DNA of 64,000 nucleotides from Spirosoma aerolatum. GTDB taxonomy: Bacteria > Bacteroidota > Bacteroidia > Cytophagales > Spirosomataceae. The notes under the pieces were generated by a model, which was not told where the DNA came from, did no database searches, and saw nothing but the letters and a program-made list of their open reading frames with translations. Location: positions 2,243,001 to 2,307,000 of the forward strand of contig NZ_CP020104.1 of assembly GCF_002056795.1 (NCBI RefSeq). The letters run 5' to 3'. Numbering within the stretch: the first letter of the stretch is position 1; every line of letters starts with the position of its first letter. This document shows, piece by piece, positions 27,494 to 35,862 of this stretch. The translations under genes and the position numbers were made by a program.

Positions 27494-27549
27494 CATGGTA
27501 CCTTGTATTAGTTTAAACTTACTCTCATAAACTAATACAAGGTACCATG
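27494..27549 (+). promoter_or_regulatory. 22-bp perfect inverted repeat covering the start codon of the next gene
   Basis: Arms 27494-27515 and 27528-27549 are perfectly complementary, loop 12. The right arm ends with the ATG of the following gene (27547-27549), so the folded RNA would bury its start. There is no alternative in-frame ATG nearby. Confidence 0.85.
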
Positions 27550-28269
27550 GGATTAAGTGAGTCGGATGATTTTTGGTTTCCGGGCCGATGGATAGGAGGC
27601 ATAGCGTTACTAATTGGCCCATTATTACTCCTGGCAGGTGGTTTGGTTCGCCTGCCCTACGATTACTTTTTTCCAGAGCAACTTCGGGCGTTTGTATCCC
27701 ATCCTACTCAGATACTGGTTGCTTACAATCTTTTTTTGGCGGGGAATATTCTGCTGTTTCCTGCTATACTGACGCTTATACATCGGATTGGTCGTACAGA
27801 ACCTGACTGGGCATTGTGGGGAGGTACCTTTGTCATGTTAGGCCTGTTTGCCCGGACGTTCCACTATGGAATAAATCATCTGGCTTTTCAATTGGTTAAT
27901 GTTCAGGGTCTTACGCAAGCGACAAAAGCCATTGCCGATTCATATGGAGCGTTTCACATTGTTTCAGTTTTATCAGGCACTATCTTATTTGGTTGGGTAA
28001 TTCTGGCTATTGGCGCTTATCGATCGCGCACGCTTTCGCTAGTTCGTTCGTTTTCGCTGGGGCTTATGTCATCGTTAATGCTCGGAGTACTCAAAGGGAG
28101 TTCACCCGTGTCCATTCTAGCGTTGAGTGGCCTTTGCATTGCCTTGGTGCCACTGGGTATCGATGTGTTGAAAACAGGCTCCTGGCCGGGTACCCGGAAC
28201 CTGATGGGATGGATTGCGCTGGTCGTAGGCTTACTGGCCTTTATGTACTTTTTGGGGCAGGCAGGCTAA
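27547..28269 (+). CDS. polytopic membrane protein, unknown
   Basis: A 240-residue protein with about seven hydrophobic helices, starting at residue 18 (IALLIGPLLLLAGGL) and ending with LVVGLLAFMYFLGQ. It has few charged residues except short loops, and I recognise no family. Its start codon is the last three bases of a 22-bp palindrome, described separately; if the true start is elsewhere, it would have to be a non-ATG codon inside the frame. It is convergent with the YrdB-like gene, with a four-base gap. Confidence 0.65.
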   Translation: MGLSESDDFWFPGRWIGGIALLIGPLLLLAGGLVRLPYDYFFPEQLRAFVSHPTQILVAYNLFLAGNILLFPAILTLIHRIGRTEPDWALWGGTFVMLGLFARTFHYGINHLAFQLVNVQGLTQATKAIADSYGAFHIVSVLSGTILFGWVILAIGAYRSRTLSLVRSFSLGLMSSLMLGVLKGSSPVSILALSGLCIALVPLGIDVLKTGSWPGTRNLMGWIALVVGLLAFMYFLGQAG

Positions 28270-28273
28270 GGAA

Positions 28274-28609
28274 TTAACGAAGTGCCAGGGCGGTTGATTC
28301 GGCTACTAAGGCCAATGCGCCCAGTATAATGGCTAGTTGGGTATAGCCTGTTCGGTATAATAGAAAAAAAGCCAGACCAAACATAAGTAGTACAAACAGC
28401 GTATGATAGGGAAAGCCAAGCTGGTGAGCTGATCGGGGTGCCGCAAAAATACCCCACATTGTTGCGGCAGCCAGTGGTAGACCGATCGCTAGTAGGTATT
28501 TCCCATATGGGTGCTGGCTCAGGTGGAATCCCGCATAGCCGTAAGCGCCCAGCATACAGAGTTCCAGCAGAAAATACAGGGTTTGGTGCAGACCTTTCAG
28601 AAGTTGCAT
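28274..28609 (-). CDS. YrdB / DUF2568 family membrane protein
   Basis: A 111-residue protein with four hydrophobic helices. The motif MWGIFAAPRS near residue 51-60 is the hallmark of the DUF2568 (YrdB) family. Function unknown; members are small inner-membrane proteins. The competing longer frame over the same bases (28266-28640) has a composition typical of a shadow and was rejected. It lies between an unknown membrane protein and an acetamidase. Confidence 0.75.
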   Translation of the reverse strand: MQLLKGLHQTLYFLLELCMLGAYGYAGFHLSQHPYGKYLLAIGLPLAAATMWGIFAAPRSAHQLGFPYHTLFVLLMFGLAFFLLYRTGYTQLAIILGALALVAESTALALR

Positions 28610-28643
28610 AAACGGGGGTTGATTGGCTTTTGGTAGGCAAAAG

Positions 28644-29768
28644 TTAAACCCAGAAGGTAAATTTCTTTTTTGTGAAGATCGACTTGGGGATCATGGCATG
28701 AACGCCCAACGTCTGATCGACCACTTGACTGACTTCAAAATCGACGGCGGTACTGGCAATGGACAGGGCTTCATTAAATGTAAAGCCCAGTTCGTCGCGA
28801 ATAAAGGCGCAGGCTTCCGAAAGGGCGTTTTTCATGGCTTTGTTTAGGTCTTTATCCAGCCCGACGGCGATGAAATGGGTGGATGTTTCGGCGCGTGGGT
28901 TTTTCAACGTTTTACCTTTATGCACAATAAACTTTACCGTCAGGTTGATGGCCGTTTCGATGGCAACTCCGCTCACTTCGCCATTGCCTTGCGCGCCATG
29001 CCCATCGCCAGTCGTGAACAATCCGCCGGGGACCGATACCGGCAGAAATAAGGTTGTCCCTTTCGTGAGGTGTTTGATATCTAGATTGCCGCCGTAAAAA
29101 TTGGGGGGTATCGAACTCTGGTGTCCCATGTCGGCAGGGGGCGATAAGGCCATGACGCCCATAAACGGTTTTAGTGGAATGTCGATGCCTTCTTTAAACG
29201 TGGCGGTTTTCCGTTTCATGTCGTATCGATACACAAACGTTTCGCGGGTTTTTACCTCGTCGGGAATCCCGCCACCACCCGGCCAGACGCTGTTGACACC
29301 AAAGGGTGCTGGAAACGTGAGATCAAGGATGCGGATTTCGAGGCTATCGCCCGGCTGAGCGCCTTCAATGTAGATCGGCCCCGTCAGCATATGGCCGCGA
29401 ATGCCGGATGGTTCCGGTTTTACATTCTTCAGAATGGCAATCACTTCCTGCGCATGCTGGTCGATGGGCAACTTGTTTTTGGTATAAAACTCTTCGGGAT
29501 TGGTCCGACTAACACCCGACGGATTGACCGTCTGTATTTCAACGACAGCCCCATCAGCCACTTTAGCGACAGGTGGCACATCGGCACCAAAGTAGCCCCA
29601 TACCATGTTTTCGGGCAATGACCGAACGATGTGATCGGGCTTTATCGGCAGGGTGCTGGAGGGGGCCTCTGACCCCAATGGAGAAGACATGGCCGTTAGC
29701 TGGCTGGTCGATAAAGCCGCCAATCCGTTGCGGGTGATTTGGAGGAAGGAACGTCGGGTTGTTTTCAT
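28644..29768 (-). CDS. acetamidase/formamidase family protein, Tat-exported
   Basis: A 374-residue FmdA/AmdA-family enzyme that would hydrolyse short amides to acid plus ammonia. The N-terminus TTRRSFLQITRNG is a twin-arginine signal (RRSFL), so the folded enzyme should be exported. Family stretches are visible: GHMLTGPIYIEGAQPGDSLEIRI near 120-142, GVNSVWPGGGGIPDE near 155, LSPPADMGHQSSIPPNFYGGN near 210-230 and GDGHGAQGNGEVSG near 260. Metal ligands in this family are His and Asp in these loops. Substrate range is not known. Confidence 0.87.
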   Translation of the reverse strand: MKTTRRSFLQITRNGLAALSTSQLTAMSSPLGSEAPSSTLPIKPDHIVRSLPENMVWGYFGADVPPVAKVADGAVVEIQTVNPSGVSRTNPEEFYTKNKLPIDQHAQEVIAILKNVKPEPSGIRGHMLTGPIYIEGAQPGDSLEIRILDLTFPAPFGVNSVWPGGGGIPDEVKTRETFVYRYDMKRKTATFKEGIDIPLKPFMGVMALSPPADMGHQSSIPPNFYGGNLDIKHLTKGTTLFLPVSVPGGLFTTGDGHGAQGNGEVSGVAIETAINLTVKFIVHKGKTLKNPRAETSTHFIAVGLDKDLNKAMKNALSEACAFIRDELGFTFNEALSIASTAVDFEVSQVVDQTLGVHAMIPKSIFTKKKFTFWV

Positions 29769-29815
29769 CAGGTTGCTATAATAGGTTGTCTCAGAAGATG
29801 AGTGTACTAAGATAA

Positions 29816-29864
29816 AAAATCGACGCTCAGTTGCTTAGTCGCCAGGCATTTTGTTGTCGATTTT
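29816..29864. repeat. 9-bp inverted repeat AAAATCGAC...GTCGATTTT
   Basis: Arms 29816-29824 and 29856-29864, spacer 31, in the divergent gap between the acetamidase and the MFS exporter. It may be an operator. Confidence 0.4.
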
Positions 29865-29925
29865 AATCAGAATTGTCCGAAACAACCCGTTGTATTAACC
29901 TGTTACCTTCCCGAAGTAACCTGAA

Positions 29926-31383
29926 TTGCCTGTGTCATCGCCCACTACCTCCGCCACCTCATCATCGCCCAATAAATGGATTATTCTGGGAACGGTCATG
30001 TTCGGCACGTTCATGTCGACGCTCGATAGCAGTATTGTCAACATTGCCCTACCGACAATTCGCCGGGAACTGGCGGCTGGCGACAGCGTGGAATGGATCG
30101 TGCTGTGTTACCTGCTGACGACCACCAGCACCCTGCTGATTATGGGTAAACTATCGGATTGGGTCGGCCGTCGACAGCTTTATATTACCGGCTTCTGTGT
30201 TTTTGTGTTAGGATCGTTGCTTTGCGGACTAGCCTGGAGCTTATGGTCGCTGGTAGCGTTTCGGGTCGTGCAGGGGTTAGGGGCCGCCATGATCTTCGCC
30301 ATTGGACCGGCTATTATCGGTGATGCGTTTGCGCCAAATGAACGAGGACAGGCTTTGGGATTTATGGGGTCTATTGTAGCCGCAGGCTCCAGCGCCGGTC
30401 CGGTAATTGGTGGTTTATTGCTGGGAAAATTTGGCTGGACCAGTATCTTTTTTGTAAATGTTCCCATCGGCCTCATTGCCATCTGGCGAGCCTGGACCAT
30501 TTTGCCCGAAACCCCCAAAGTAAGCGGACAACGTTTTGATCTGGTCGGAGCAGGGCTGTTCCTGCTGGGGGTAATTTCGTTGCTGACTGGGCTTGATTTT
30601 GGTCCTGAACCCCGCTATGGCTGGGATAACCCGCTAGTGATTTTTCTGCTCACCACCGGCGCTGTGCTACTGGCTCTGTTCCTGTTCTGGGAAATGCGGA
30701 TTCGTGAGCCCATGCTACGACTGGGCTTATTTCGAATCTGGCCGTTTACCTCGGCTATATTAGCGGCTTTTTGTGGGTTTGTTGCATCAGGCGGCAACCT
30801 GTTTGTGATTCCATTCTTTTTGCAGCAATTACTTGGCCTAACTCCCGAACGGGCTGGGTTGGTGTTGCTCGCTGGGCCATTGACACTCAGTCTGGTGGCA
30901 CCATTGGGGGGCTATTTGTCGAGCCGGGTCAGTACGCGATGGCTGTCCAGTTTCGGGTTGTTGATCACCGCTGGTGGCTATTTTGCCTTTTCGTTTCTGG
31001 ATACCGCTTGGGACTGGAACGATGTGGTCTGGCGGAGTGCGCTGGTTAGCATGGGATTTGGTCTATTCCAGTCGCCTAATAGCAGCAGTGCTCTCAACGC
31101 TGCTCCGATGAATCAGCGGGGAGTTGCCAGCAGTATGATTGCCTTTATGCGGAATCTGGGGTTTGTGGTTGGCATTGCATTGGCGGCTGCGGTCTGGTAC
31201 AGTACACGCAACCGATATGCGATGGCGCATCAGGTAACCTACGAAACCGTTGCTGCGCAGTTACTAGGTATGCATTATGCATATCGGGTTATGGCGGGGC
31301 TGGTATTAACAGGGGCCATTATTTCATTCAGCCGGGGGCGAGCTACAAAGCCATCACCGCCTGTTACTGTTTCAGAAGCGTGA
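29926..31383 (+). CDS. MFS drug exporter, DHA2 (EmrB/QacA) type, 14 helices
   Basis: A 485-residue major-facilitator transporter with about 14 hydrophobic segments. TLDSSIVNIALPTI near residue 25-38 is the DHA2 motif D1, GKLSDWVGRRQLY near 75 is motif A, and GSIVAAGSSAGPVIGGLL near 148-165 is motif C of drug/proton antiporters. No ATG opens the frame: TTG at 29926 or GTG at 29932 must serve. It is divergent from the acetamidase. Substrates are likely hydrophobic drugs or dyes; no TetR-type repressor is adjacent. Confidence 0.87.
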   Translation: MPVSSPTTSATSSSPNKWIILGTVMFGTFMSTLDSSIVNIALPTIRRELAAGDSVEWIVLCYLLTTTSTLLIMGKLSDWVGRRQLYITGFCVFVLGSLLCGLAWSLWSLVAFRVVQGLGAAMIFAIGPAIIGDAFAPNERGQALGFMGSIVAAGSSAGPVIGGLLLGKFGWTSIFFVNVPIGLIAIWRAWTILPETPKVSGQRFDLVGAGLFLLGVISLLTGLDFGPEPRYGWDNPLVIFLLTTGAVLLALFLFWEMRIREPMLRLGLFRIWPFTSAILAAFCGFVASGGNLFVIPFFLQQLLGLTPERAGLVLLAGPLTLSLVAPLGGYLSSRVSTRWLSSFGLLITAGGYFAFSFLDTAWDWNDVVWRSALVSMGFGLFQSPNSSSALNAAPMNQRGVASSMIAFMRNLGFVVGIALAAAVWYSTRNRYAMAHQVTYETVAAQLLGMHYAYRVMAGLVLTGAIISFSRGRATKPSPPVTVSEA

Positions 31384-31387
31384 TGTA

Positions 31388-31459
31388 GTAACGCGGACAT
31401 CTTATCGGCCTGAGAGGTAGCTTTCTTGGAACTCCCAAGCCGACACGATGCCGCATTAC
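31388..31459. terminator. degenerate GTAACGCGG-family inverted repeat between convergent genes
   Basis: GTAACGCGGaCATC (31388-31401) pairs with GATGCCGCaTTAC (31447-31459) with one mismatch and one bulge. It starts five bases after the MFS stop and ends just before the Dabb stop, so it probably ends both transcripts. Inner stems CGGC/GCCG and TTGG/CCAA are present. Confidence 0.55.
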
Positions 31460-31460
31460 A

Positions 31461-31862
31461 CTACCGTTTAGGGCCGATTGAGTCGTAGATGACAACTTTT
31501 TCCCAGAGATGGGCATAGTTGTTTCGGAAATCATCGTGGATGGGATGCTTCTGATAGGCTTCCTCGTCGGCGGGGCTGTCGAAAAAGCAAAGCCAAGAAT
31601 AGGTATACTTACGTTCGATCACATCGCGGTTGGTAGCTGCGGGTGTGCCAATGTGAACCAGTTTAATGGTAGGACATTTGGCCAGTTTGTTCAGCCCCTC
31701 CAGTAATTTTGCTTTATCGGCCTGGCTACCAGGATTTTTGAGGTAAAACAGTACATGGTGCACAAATAGCTGCCCAGCTTCGGGCGCTATAGCCGGTAAA
31801 CCGACTCCCAGTCCGGCAGCTACGCTGTTTTTGACAAAATTTCGTCTTGATTGATGGCTCAT
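31461..31862 (-). CDS. Dabb (stress-responsive A/B barrel) protein with Tat signal
   Basis: A 133-residue protein counted from MSHQSRRNFV; 24 further upstream codons lack a leader. SRRNFVKNSVAAGLGVG is a twin-arginine signal. The Dabb fold starts at FVHHVLFYLKNPGSQ near residue 33 and continues through HIGTPA and YTYSWLCFFDSPADEEAYQKHP to the closing strand VVIYDS. This ferredoxin-like barrel is found in stress proteins and some oligoketide cyclases; the role here is unknown. It is divergent from the M48 peptidase. Confidence 0.82.
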   Translation of the reverse strand: MSHQSRRNFVKNSVAAGLGVGLPAIAPEAGQLFVHHVLFYLKNPGSQADKAKLLEGLNKLAKCPTIKLVHIGTPAATNRDVIERKYTYSWLCFFDSPADEEAYQKHPIHDDFRNNYAHLWEKVVIYDSIGPKR

Positions 31863-32044
31863 CAGAATGCGGGCTATTGCGTTTTTACAGGTTGATTCGT
31901 CAGCAAAAATGTCGAACGATTTGTGCCCCCGCAAATTTACATCTGATTTCAGAGCAGAGCTTCACTAAACCTTTCAATCCCTTGACTAGTCTTTTAATAA
32001 GCTCTATATCTGATAGAGTGTTTTCACACTTAATTCACTCAACG

Positions 32045-32818
32045 ATGAAACGAATAACAAAACTAATTTTCTGGCTGCTTAGCCTCCCGTTGATCACTCA
32101 GGCACAAATCCGACTAGATTCGAATCTGGTGAAAGCGGGTATGGCCCTATTGGGTTCGGCTACCTTGTCGGATGCACAGGTGGCGGATTATTCACGGCAA
32201 GCCATGGTTCAGATGGATGCGCAAAATCCGGTAGCAGGCCCTACCGATCCCTATACAGTACGACTGAACCGTATTGTTAAACGCCATCATACCATTAGTG
32301 GCATACCACTCAACTATAAAGTGTATAAAGTAAAGGATGTCAACGCGTTTGCTACGGCTGATGGAAGCGTTCGGGTGTTTCAGGGGCTTATGGACATCAT
32401 GACCGATACAGAGTTACTGGCCGTAATGGGCCATGAAATCGGTCATGTTGCCAATCATGATGTACGCGATGCCATGAAACGATCATTACAGCAGTCGGCG
32501 ATCCGGAATGTAGCGTCGGCCAATTCAGGCGTAATCGGTAAGGTATCACGCTCGCAGTTGGGCGACGTGGCCGATTATCTGGTAGGGGCTTCCTTCAGCC
32601 GAAAGCAGGAGACCGAAGCGGATGATTACAGCTATAGTTTTCTGAAACGAAACGGATATAGTGTGCTGGCACTGGCTACCTCTTTTGAGAAGCTGGCTAA
32701 ACTGAGTGGCGGAGGACAAGGTGGGAAAGTAGCAACGATCATGTCGAGTCACCCCGACAGTAAGGCTCGGGCACAGCGGGTCCGCGACCGTGCCCGCCGA
32801 GAGGGGTTAGTTCGTTAA
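32045..32818 (+). CDS. M48-family metallopeptidase, exported
   Basis: A 257-residue zinc protease counted from MKRITKLIFW, where a signal peptide ending TQAQ at residue 21 begins. The zinc motif HEIGH is at residues 130-134 and the third ligand Glu190 lies in KQETEADDYS. The downstream FLKRNGYS and SSHPDSKAR segments are typical of the LoiP/BepA-type M48 group. It probably degrades misfolded envelope proteins or acts in outer-membrane maintenance. No TPR domain, unlike BepA. The 66 extra upstream codons were rejected. Confidence 0.9.
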   Translation: MKRITKLIFWLLSLPLITQAQIRLDSNLVKAGMALLGSATLSDAQVADYSRQAMVQMDAQNPVAGPTDPYTVRLNRIVKRHHTISGIPLNYKVYKVKDVNAFATADGSVRVFQGLMDIMTDTELLAVMGHEIGHVANHDVRDAMKRSLQQSAIRNVASANSGVIGKVSRSQLGDVADYLVGASFSRKQETEADDYSYSFLKRNGYSVLALATSFEKLAKLSGGGQGGKVATIMSSHPDSKARAQRVRDRARREGLVR

Positions 32819-32957
32819 TCAAGCAAAAGTACGACCTCATTAAGGGCAAATGTCTATAGAAGTTATGTAGGCCATAAACATTCCACCTCGGTGGGGTCAC
32901 AGTCGTTCTGTATAGCATTTCGGGTTAATTTGCGGACTAGTTAGAATTTGCCCGCCT

Positions 32958-33716
32958 ATGAATATTCTTCTGTTGAAAGTAACCCTGATGCCATCGGTGA
33001 TCGCTCTGGTCACGCTGGCAGCCAGAAAATGGGGAAATCAACTAGGTGGGCTAATCGGAAGTATGCCCTGGATAGCTGGGCCAATTCTGCTGTTTTTTAT
33101 ACTGGAGCAGGGAAAAGAATTCGGTATTCATTCCATTCAGGGGACCATGACCGGCATATTGGCCCTAATCGCCTTTTGTTATAGTTATTCGGCCTTGTGC
33201 CGAAATCACGGCTGGTTCCCTACGTTGATGCTGTCGTATGTGATTTATACCGCTACGGCGCTAGTGTTCAATTATTTACAGTTGCGTTTGTGGGTGAGTT
33301 ATGGGCTGGTTATTGCGCTCGTATTCCTGGTCATCCGGGTATTTCCGACTCCGCCTATGCAGGCCGTTAAGGTCCGACGTTTGCCGTTCGAGATTCCAAT
33401 TCGGATGCTGGTAGCTACCTTGTTTGTGCTAGTGATTACGGGGCTGGCCAGTATACTCGGGCCAACCTGGAGCGGTATTCTAACGCCGTTCCCAATCCTG
33501 ACATCCATTCTGGCTATTTTTTCGCATACGTTACAAGGTAGCCGGGCTACCATTATGACCTTGCGCGGCCTGGTGATGGGCCTGCTCGGGTTTACAACCT
33601 TTCTCTTTTTACAGGCATTTTTGCTTAACCAGTTTTCGGTCGCTGTCGCCTTCGGAATCGGCTTTATCATCAATGCACTGATTAACCTGACCGCGAGTCG
33701 AATCTGGAAACCCTGA
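32958..33716 (+). CDS. polytopic membrane protein with internal duplication, unknown
   Basis: A 252-residue protein with about eight hydrophobic helices. Two halves look alike: GGLIGSMPWIAGPILLFFIL plus GTMTG in the first (about residues 29-71) and SGILTPFPILTSILAIFSH plus GLVMG in the second (about 171-211), a pattern of inverted or direct duplication seen in small transporters. Charged residues are few. I cannot name the family. It is convergent with the VIT1 gene across a 25-bp inverted repeat. Confidence 0.65.
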   Translation: MNILLLKVTLMPSVIALVTLAARKWGNQLGGLIGSMPWIAGPILLFFILEQGKEFGIHSIQGTMTGILALIAFCYSYSALCRNHGWFPTLMLSYVIYTATALVFNYLQLRLWVSYGLVIALVFLVIRVFPTPPMQAVKVRRLPFEIPIRMLVATLFVLVITGLASILGPTWSGILTPFPILTSILAIFSHTLQGSRATIMTLRGLVMGLLGFTTFLFLQAFLLNQFSVAVAFGIGFIINALINLTASRIWKP

Positions 33717-33797
33717 GAAAAGGTGACGTTGCTGCGAATTAACACGCATCTTTGACCAAATGGGCATCGTACAACTGAGGTATTCACTGTCATCTCC

Positions 33798-33861
33798 ACC
33801 GCAAGAGCGCAAAGACGCGAGGCCTACTATCTTATCCCTCGCGTCTTTGCGCTCTTGCGGT
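33798..33861. terminator. perfect 25-bp inverted repeat between convergent genes
   Basis: Arms 33798-33822 and 33837-33861 are perfectly complementary, loop 14. The arm text ACCGCAAGAGCGCAAAGACG resembles a repeat often met between genes of Bacteroidota. The right arm is followed by TTTTT on the plus strand. Confidence 0.85.
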
Positions 33862-33876
33862 TTTTGGTAGGATATA

Positions 33877-34578
33877 TCAACTAAAAAAACGGGCAACACC
33901 AAAGGCTGCGGCTGCAGCCAGTGCACCAATCAGCGTTACTCTGAACGCTCCGGCGATGGGTGGTTGCCCGGTTACGCTGCTCTTGAAATACCCGAAAATA
34001 AACAGGCAGATCAGGGTTGACAAGCAGGAATAGATGAGGGCCAGTGTAGGAGGATTAATGAAAAAATAGGGTGTGAGCGGAATCAGGCCACCAGCTACAT
34101 AAGCCGAGCCAATGGTCAGTGCACTTTTAGTCGCTCGGTTTGGATCGGGTTCGTCGAGGCCAAGTTCGTACTTCATCATGAAGTCGATCCACTTGGTTTT
34201 GTCCTTCGCCAGTTCGTCGGCAATAACGGTTTGTAAAGCTGGACTAAGTCCCATATCGGCAAATATTTCACGTACTTCTGCTTTCTCGCGTTCGGGAACG
34301 GTTTCTACTTCCAGGGCTTCGCGACGACGTTCGGATGTATAGTGATCGGCTTCGGTACGACCCGCCAGATAGCCCCCCAGCCCCATTGCAATGGAACCCG
34401 CTACAATTTCGGCTATACCTGCCGTAACGACCAGCGATGAATCGGCGACGGCCCCGCTCAGACCAGCCGCCAGCGCGAAGGGGACCGTAAGACCATCCGA
34501 CATGCCAATTACGATGTCGGAAATGAAGTCGGAGCTTTGCAGGTGCTCTTCCTGATGATGCAGATATAAGTCGGCCAT
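33877..34578 (-). CDS. VIT1/CCC1-family iron/manganese transporter
   Basis: A 233-residue membrane protein of the vacuolar iron transporter family. The N-terminal segment FISDIVIGMSDGLTVPFALAAGL (about residues 18-40) is the family signature helix with its Asp and Met, followed by AEIVAGSIAMGLGGYLAG. A cytoplasmic metal-binding loop rich in Glu lies at about 80-130 (ERRREALEVETVPEREKAEVREIF). Three more helices follow. It exports or stores Fe2+ or Mn2+ from the cytoplasm. It begins two bases after the membrane-fusion gene and so is the last gene of the metal-efflux operon. Confidence 0.9.
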   Translation of the reverse strand: MADLYLHHQEEHLQSSDFISDIVIGMSDGLTVPFALAAGLSGAVADSSLVVTAGIAEIVAGSIAMGLGGYLAGRTEADHYTSERRREALEVETVPEREKAEVREIFADMGLSPALQTVIADELAKDKTKWIDFMMKYELGLDEPDPNRATKSALTIGSAYVAGGLIPLTPYFFINPPTLALIYSCLSTLICLFIFGYFKSSVTGQPPIAGAFRVTLIGALAAAAAFGVARFFS

Positions 34579-34580
34579 GA

Positions 34581-35801
34581 TTATTCTTCTTCGCTATTGT
34601 TAAGTTTTGCCAGTAGGTTATAGGCCCCTTTTACAGCTAAAGGTGTTTTTTGTGGGTCAAGGTCGGCAGGGATTGTCACGGCTACGTAACCCCGTTCACG
34701 GATACCCGTTTTTACGTCGATCTGCCGGAATACATAACTGTCCTTCGACCGTTGCTCAAGCGCGTATACATACGATTTACCCCCAAAATTGACTACCGCC
34801 GATTCGGGTACAGTAGCTAGTTGCTGTGCCCGAACTGATACCTGGGCGGCTGCATAACTACCTGGGATAAAATCACCTGACCGACCTTCTGGGTGTACCA
34901 GCACTGGAACAGTTCGGTCGGCGGCAATGGACTTTCCGATCAAAAAAATTGACCCCTTGTGTGGGAACGAACTCACCTGGGCACTCGTATCGCCCCCCAG
35001 TGCAAAGCGGACGGCCTGCCCGATATGAATCTGACTCAGATCTTTTTCGAAAACACTTAGCTGAAGGTGCATGTGACTAATGTCGGTCAGTTGCACAATG
35101 ACATCAGCCGGGTTCACGAAACGACCATTATTGACGGGTACATTGGTCACAAAACCCGAAATTGGCGACGGGATCGTTATGGTACGAGTCAGTTGCTCGG
35201 GCGTGAGGGTAGCCGGGTTGATGTGCAGCATACTTAGTCGTTGCCCCAGACCTGCCAGTTGGGCTTGCAGGCTCTGGCGATTGGCTTTGGTTTGCTGGAA
35301 AACTTTCAGAGCAGCTACGTTATCACGGCTTAGTTCCTGCTGCCGGGCATATTCGACATCGGCATAGCCTAGTTTAGCTTTCGTGTCCAGATAATCCTGC
35401 TGAAGTTGTACATATTCAGGATTTTCGAGGATCACCAGGGGTTGCCCTTTCCGAATTTGCATACCGGGCTCCAACTGTATTTTTCGAATGTATCCGCCAA
35501 CGGGTACCGATACCGATACTTCGTTTTGAGCGGGGACTTCCAGCATACCGGTCACCTTCAACATCGTCTGCATGGGTCTGGATTCCGGCTGGCCCAACTG
35601 AATCTCGGCCATGCTGTATTGCGCCTGCGTGAGCGTTACCTGAACCGGACCCGTCGTTTCTGAATGGGTCGAATCCGTTTTGGTTTCCTGAGCTTCATTG
35701 GTGTTCGTTGAACCAGACTGGCAACTGAACGCCAGACTCGCTCCAGCCAGGAACAGGGCGAATGAAATTGTATGGGAGAAAAGATTGTGTTGCGTATTCA
35801 T
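34581..35801 (-). CDS. RND efflux membrane-fusion protein (CusB/CzcB-like)
   Basis: A 406-residue periplasmic adaptor. The leader ends with a lipobox-like LAFSC at about residue 27, so it may be a lipoprotein. Biotinyl-lipoyl halves (GGYIRKIQLEPGMQIRKGQPLVIL near 105-128 and SPISGFVTNVPVNNGRFV near 212-230) flank a helical hairpin (YVQLQQDYLDTKAKLGYADVEYARQQEL). The C-terminal barrel ends near residue 400. It joins the CusA-TolC fusion to the outer membrane. No Met-rich copper site as in E. coli CusB is obvious, so the metal is not fixed by sequence. Confidence 0.88.
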   Translation of the reverse strand: MNTQHNLFSHTISFALFLAGASLAFSCQSGSTNTNEAQETKTDSTHSETTGPVQVTLTQAQYSMAEIQLGQPESRPMQTMLKVTGMLEVPAQNEVSVSVPVGGYIRKIQLEPGMQIRKGQPLVILENPEYVQLQQDYLDTKAKLGYADVEYARQQELSRDNVAALKVFQQTKANRQSLQAQLAGLGQRLSMLHINPATLTPEQLTRTITIPSPISGFVTNVPVNNGRFVNPADVIVQLTDISHMHLQLSVFEKDLSQIHIGQAVRFALGGDTSAQVSSFPHKGSIFLIGKSIAADRTVPVLVHPEGRSGDFIPGSYAAAQVSVRAQQLATVPESAVVNFGGKSYVYALEQRSKDSYVFRQIDVKTGIRERGYVAVTIPADLDPQKTPLAVKGAYNLLAKLNNSEEE

Positions 35802-35862
35802 GCGAAACGTATACCGTGAAATGCAAATGGATGGTTTGAGTGATCAGGTTATAAAGGTCCCT

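Noticed and set aside
28266..28640. 124-codon minus-strand frame over the YrdB-like gene
   Set aside because: The overlapping frame at 28274-28609 has a clear family motif (WGIFAAPRS) and four helices; this one does not.
31863..32044. Long upstream extension of the M48 peptidase frame
   Set aside because: A signal peptide begins at 32045; the upstream codons overlap the divergent Dabb gene region.
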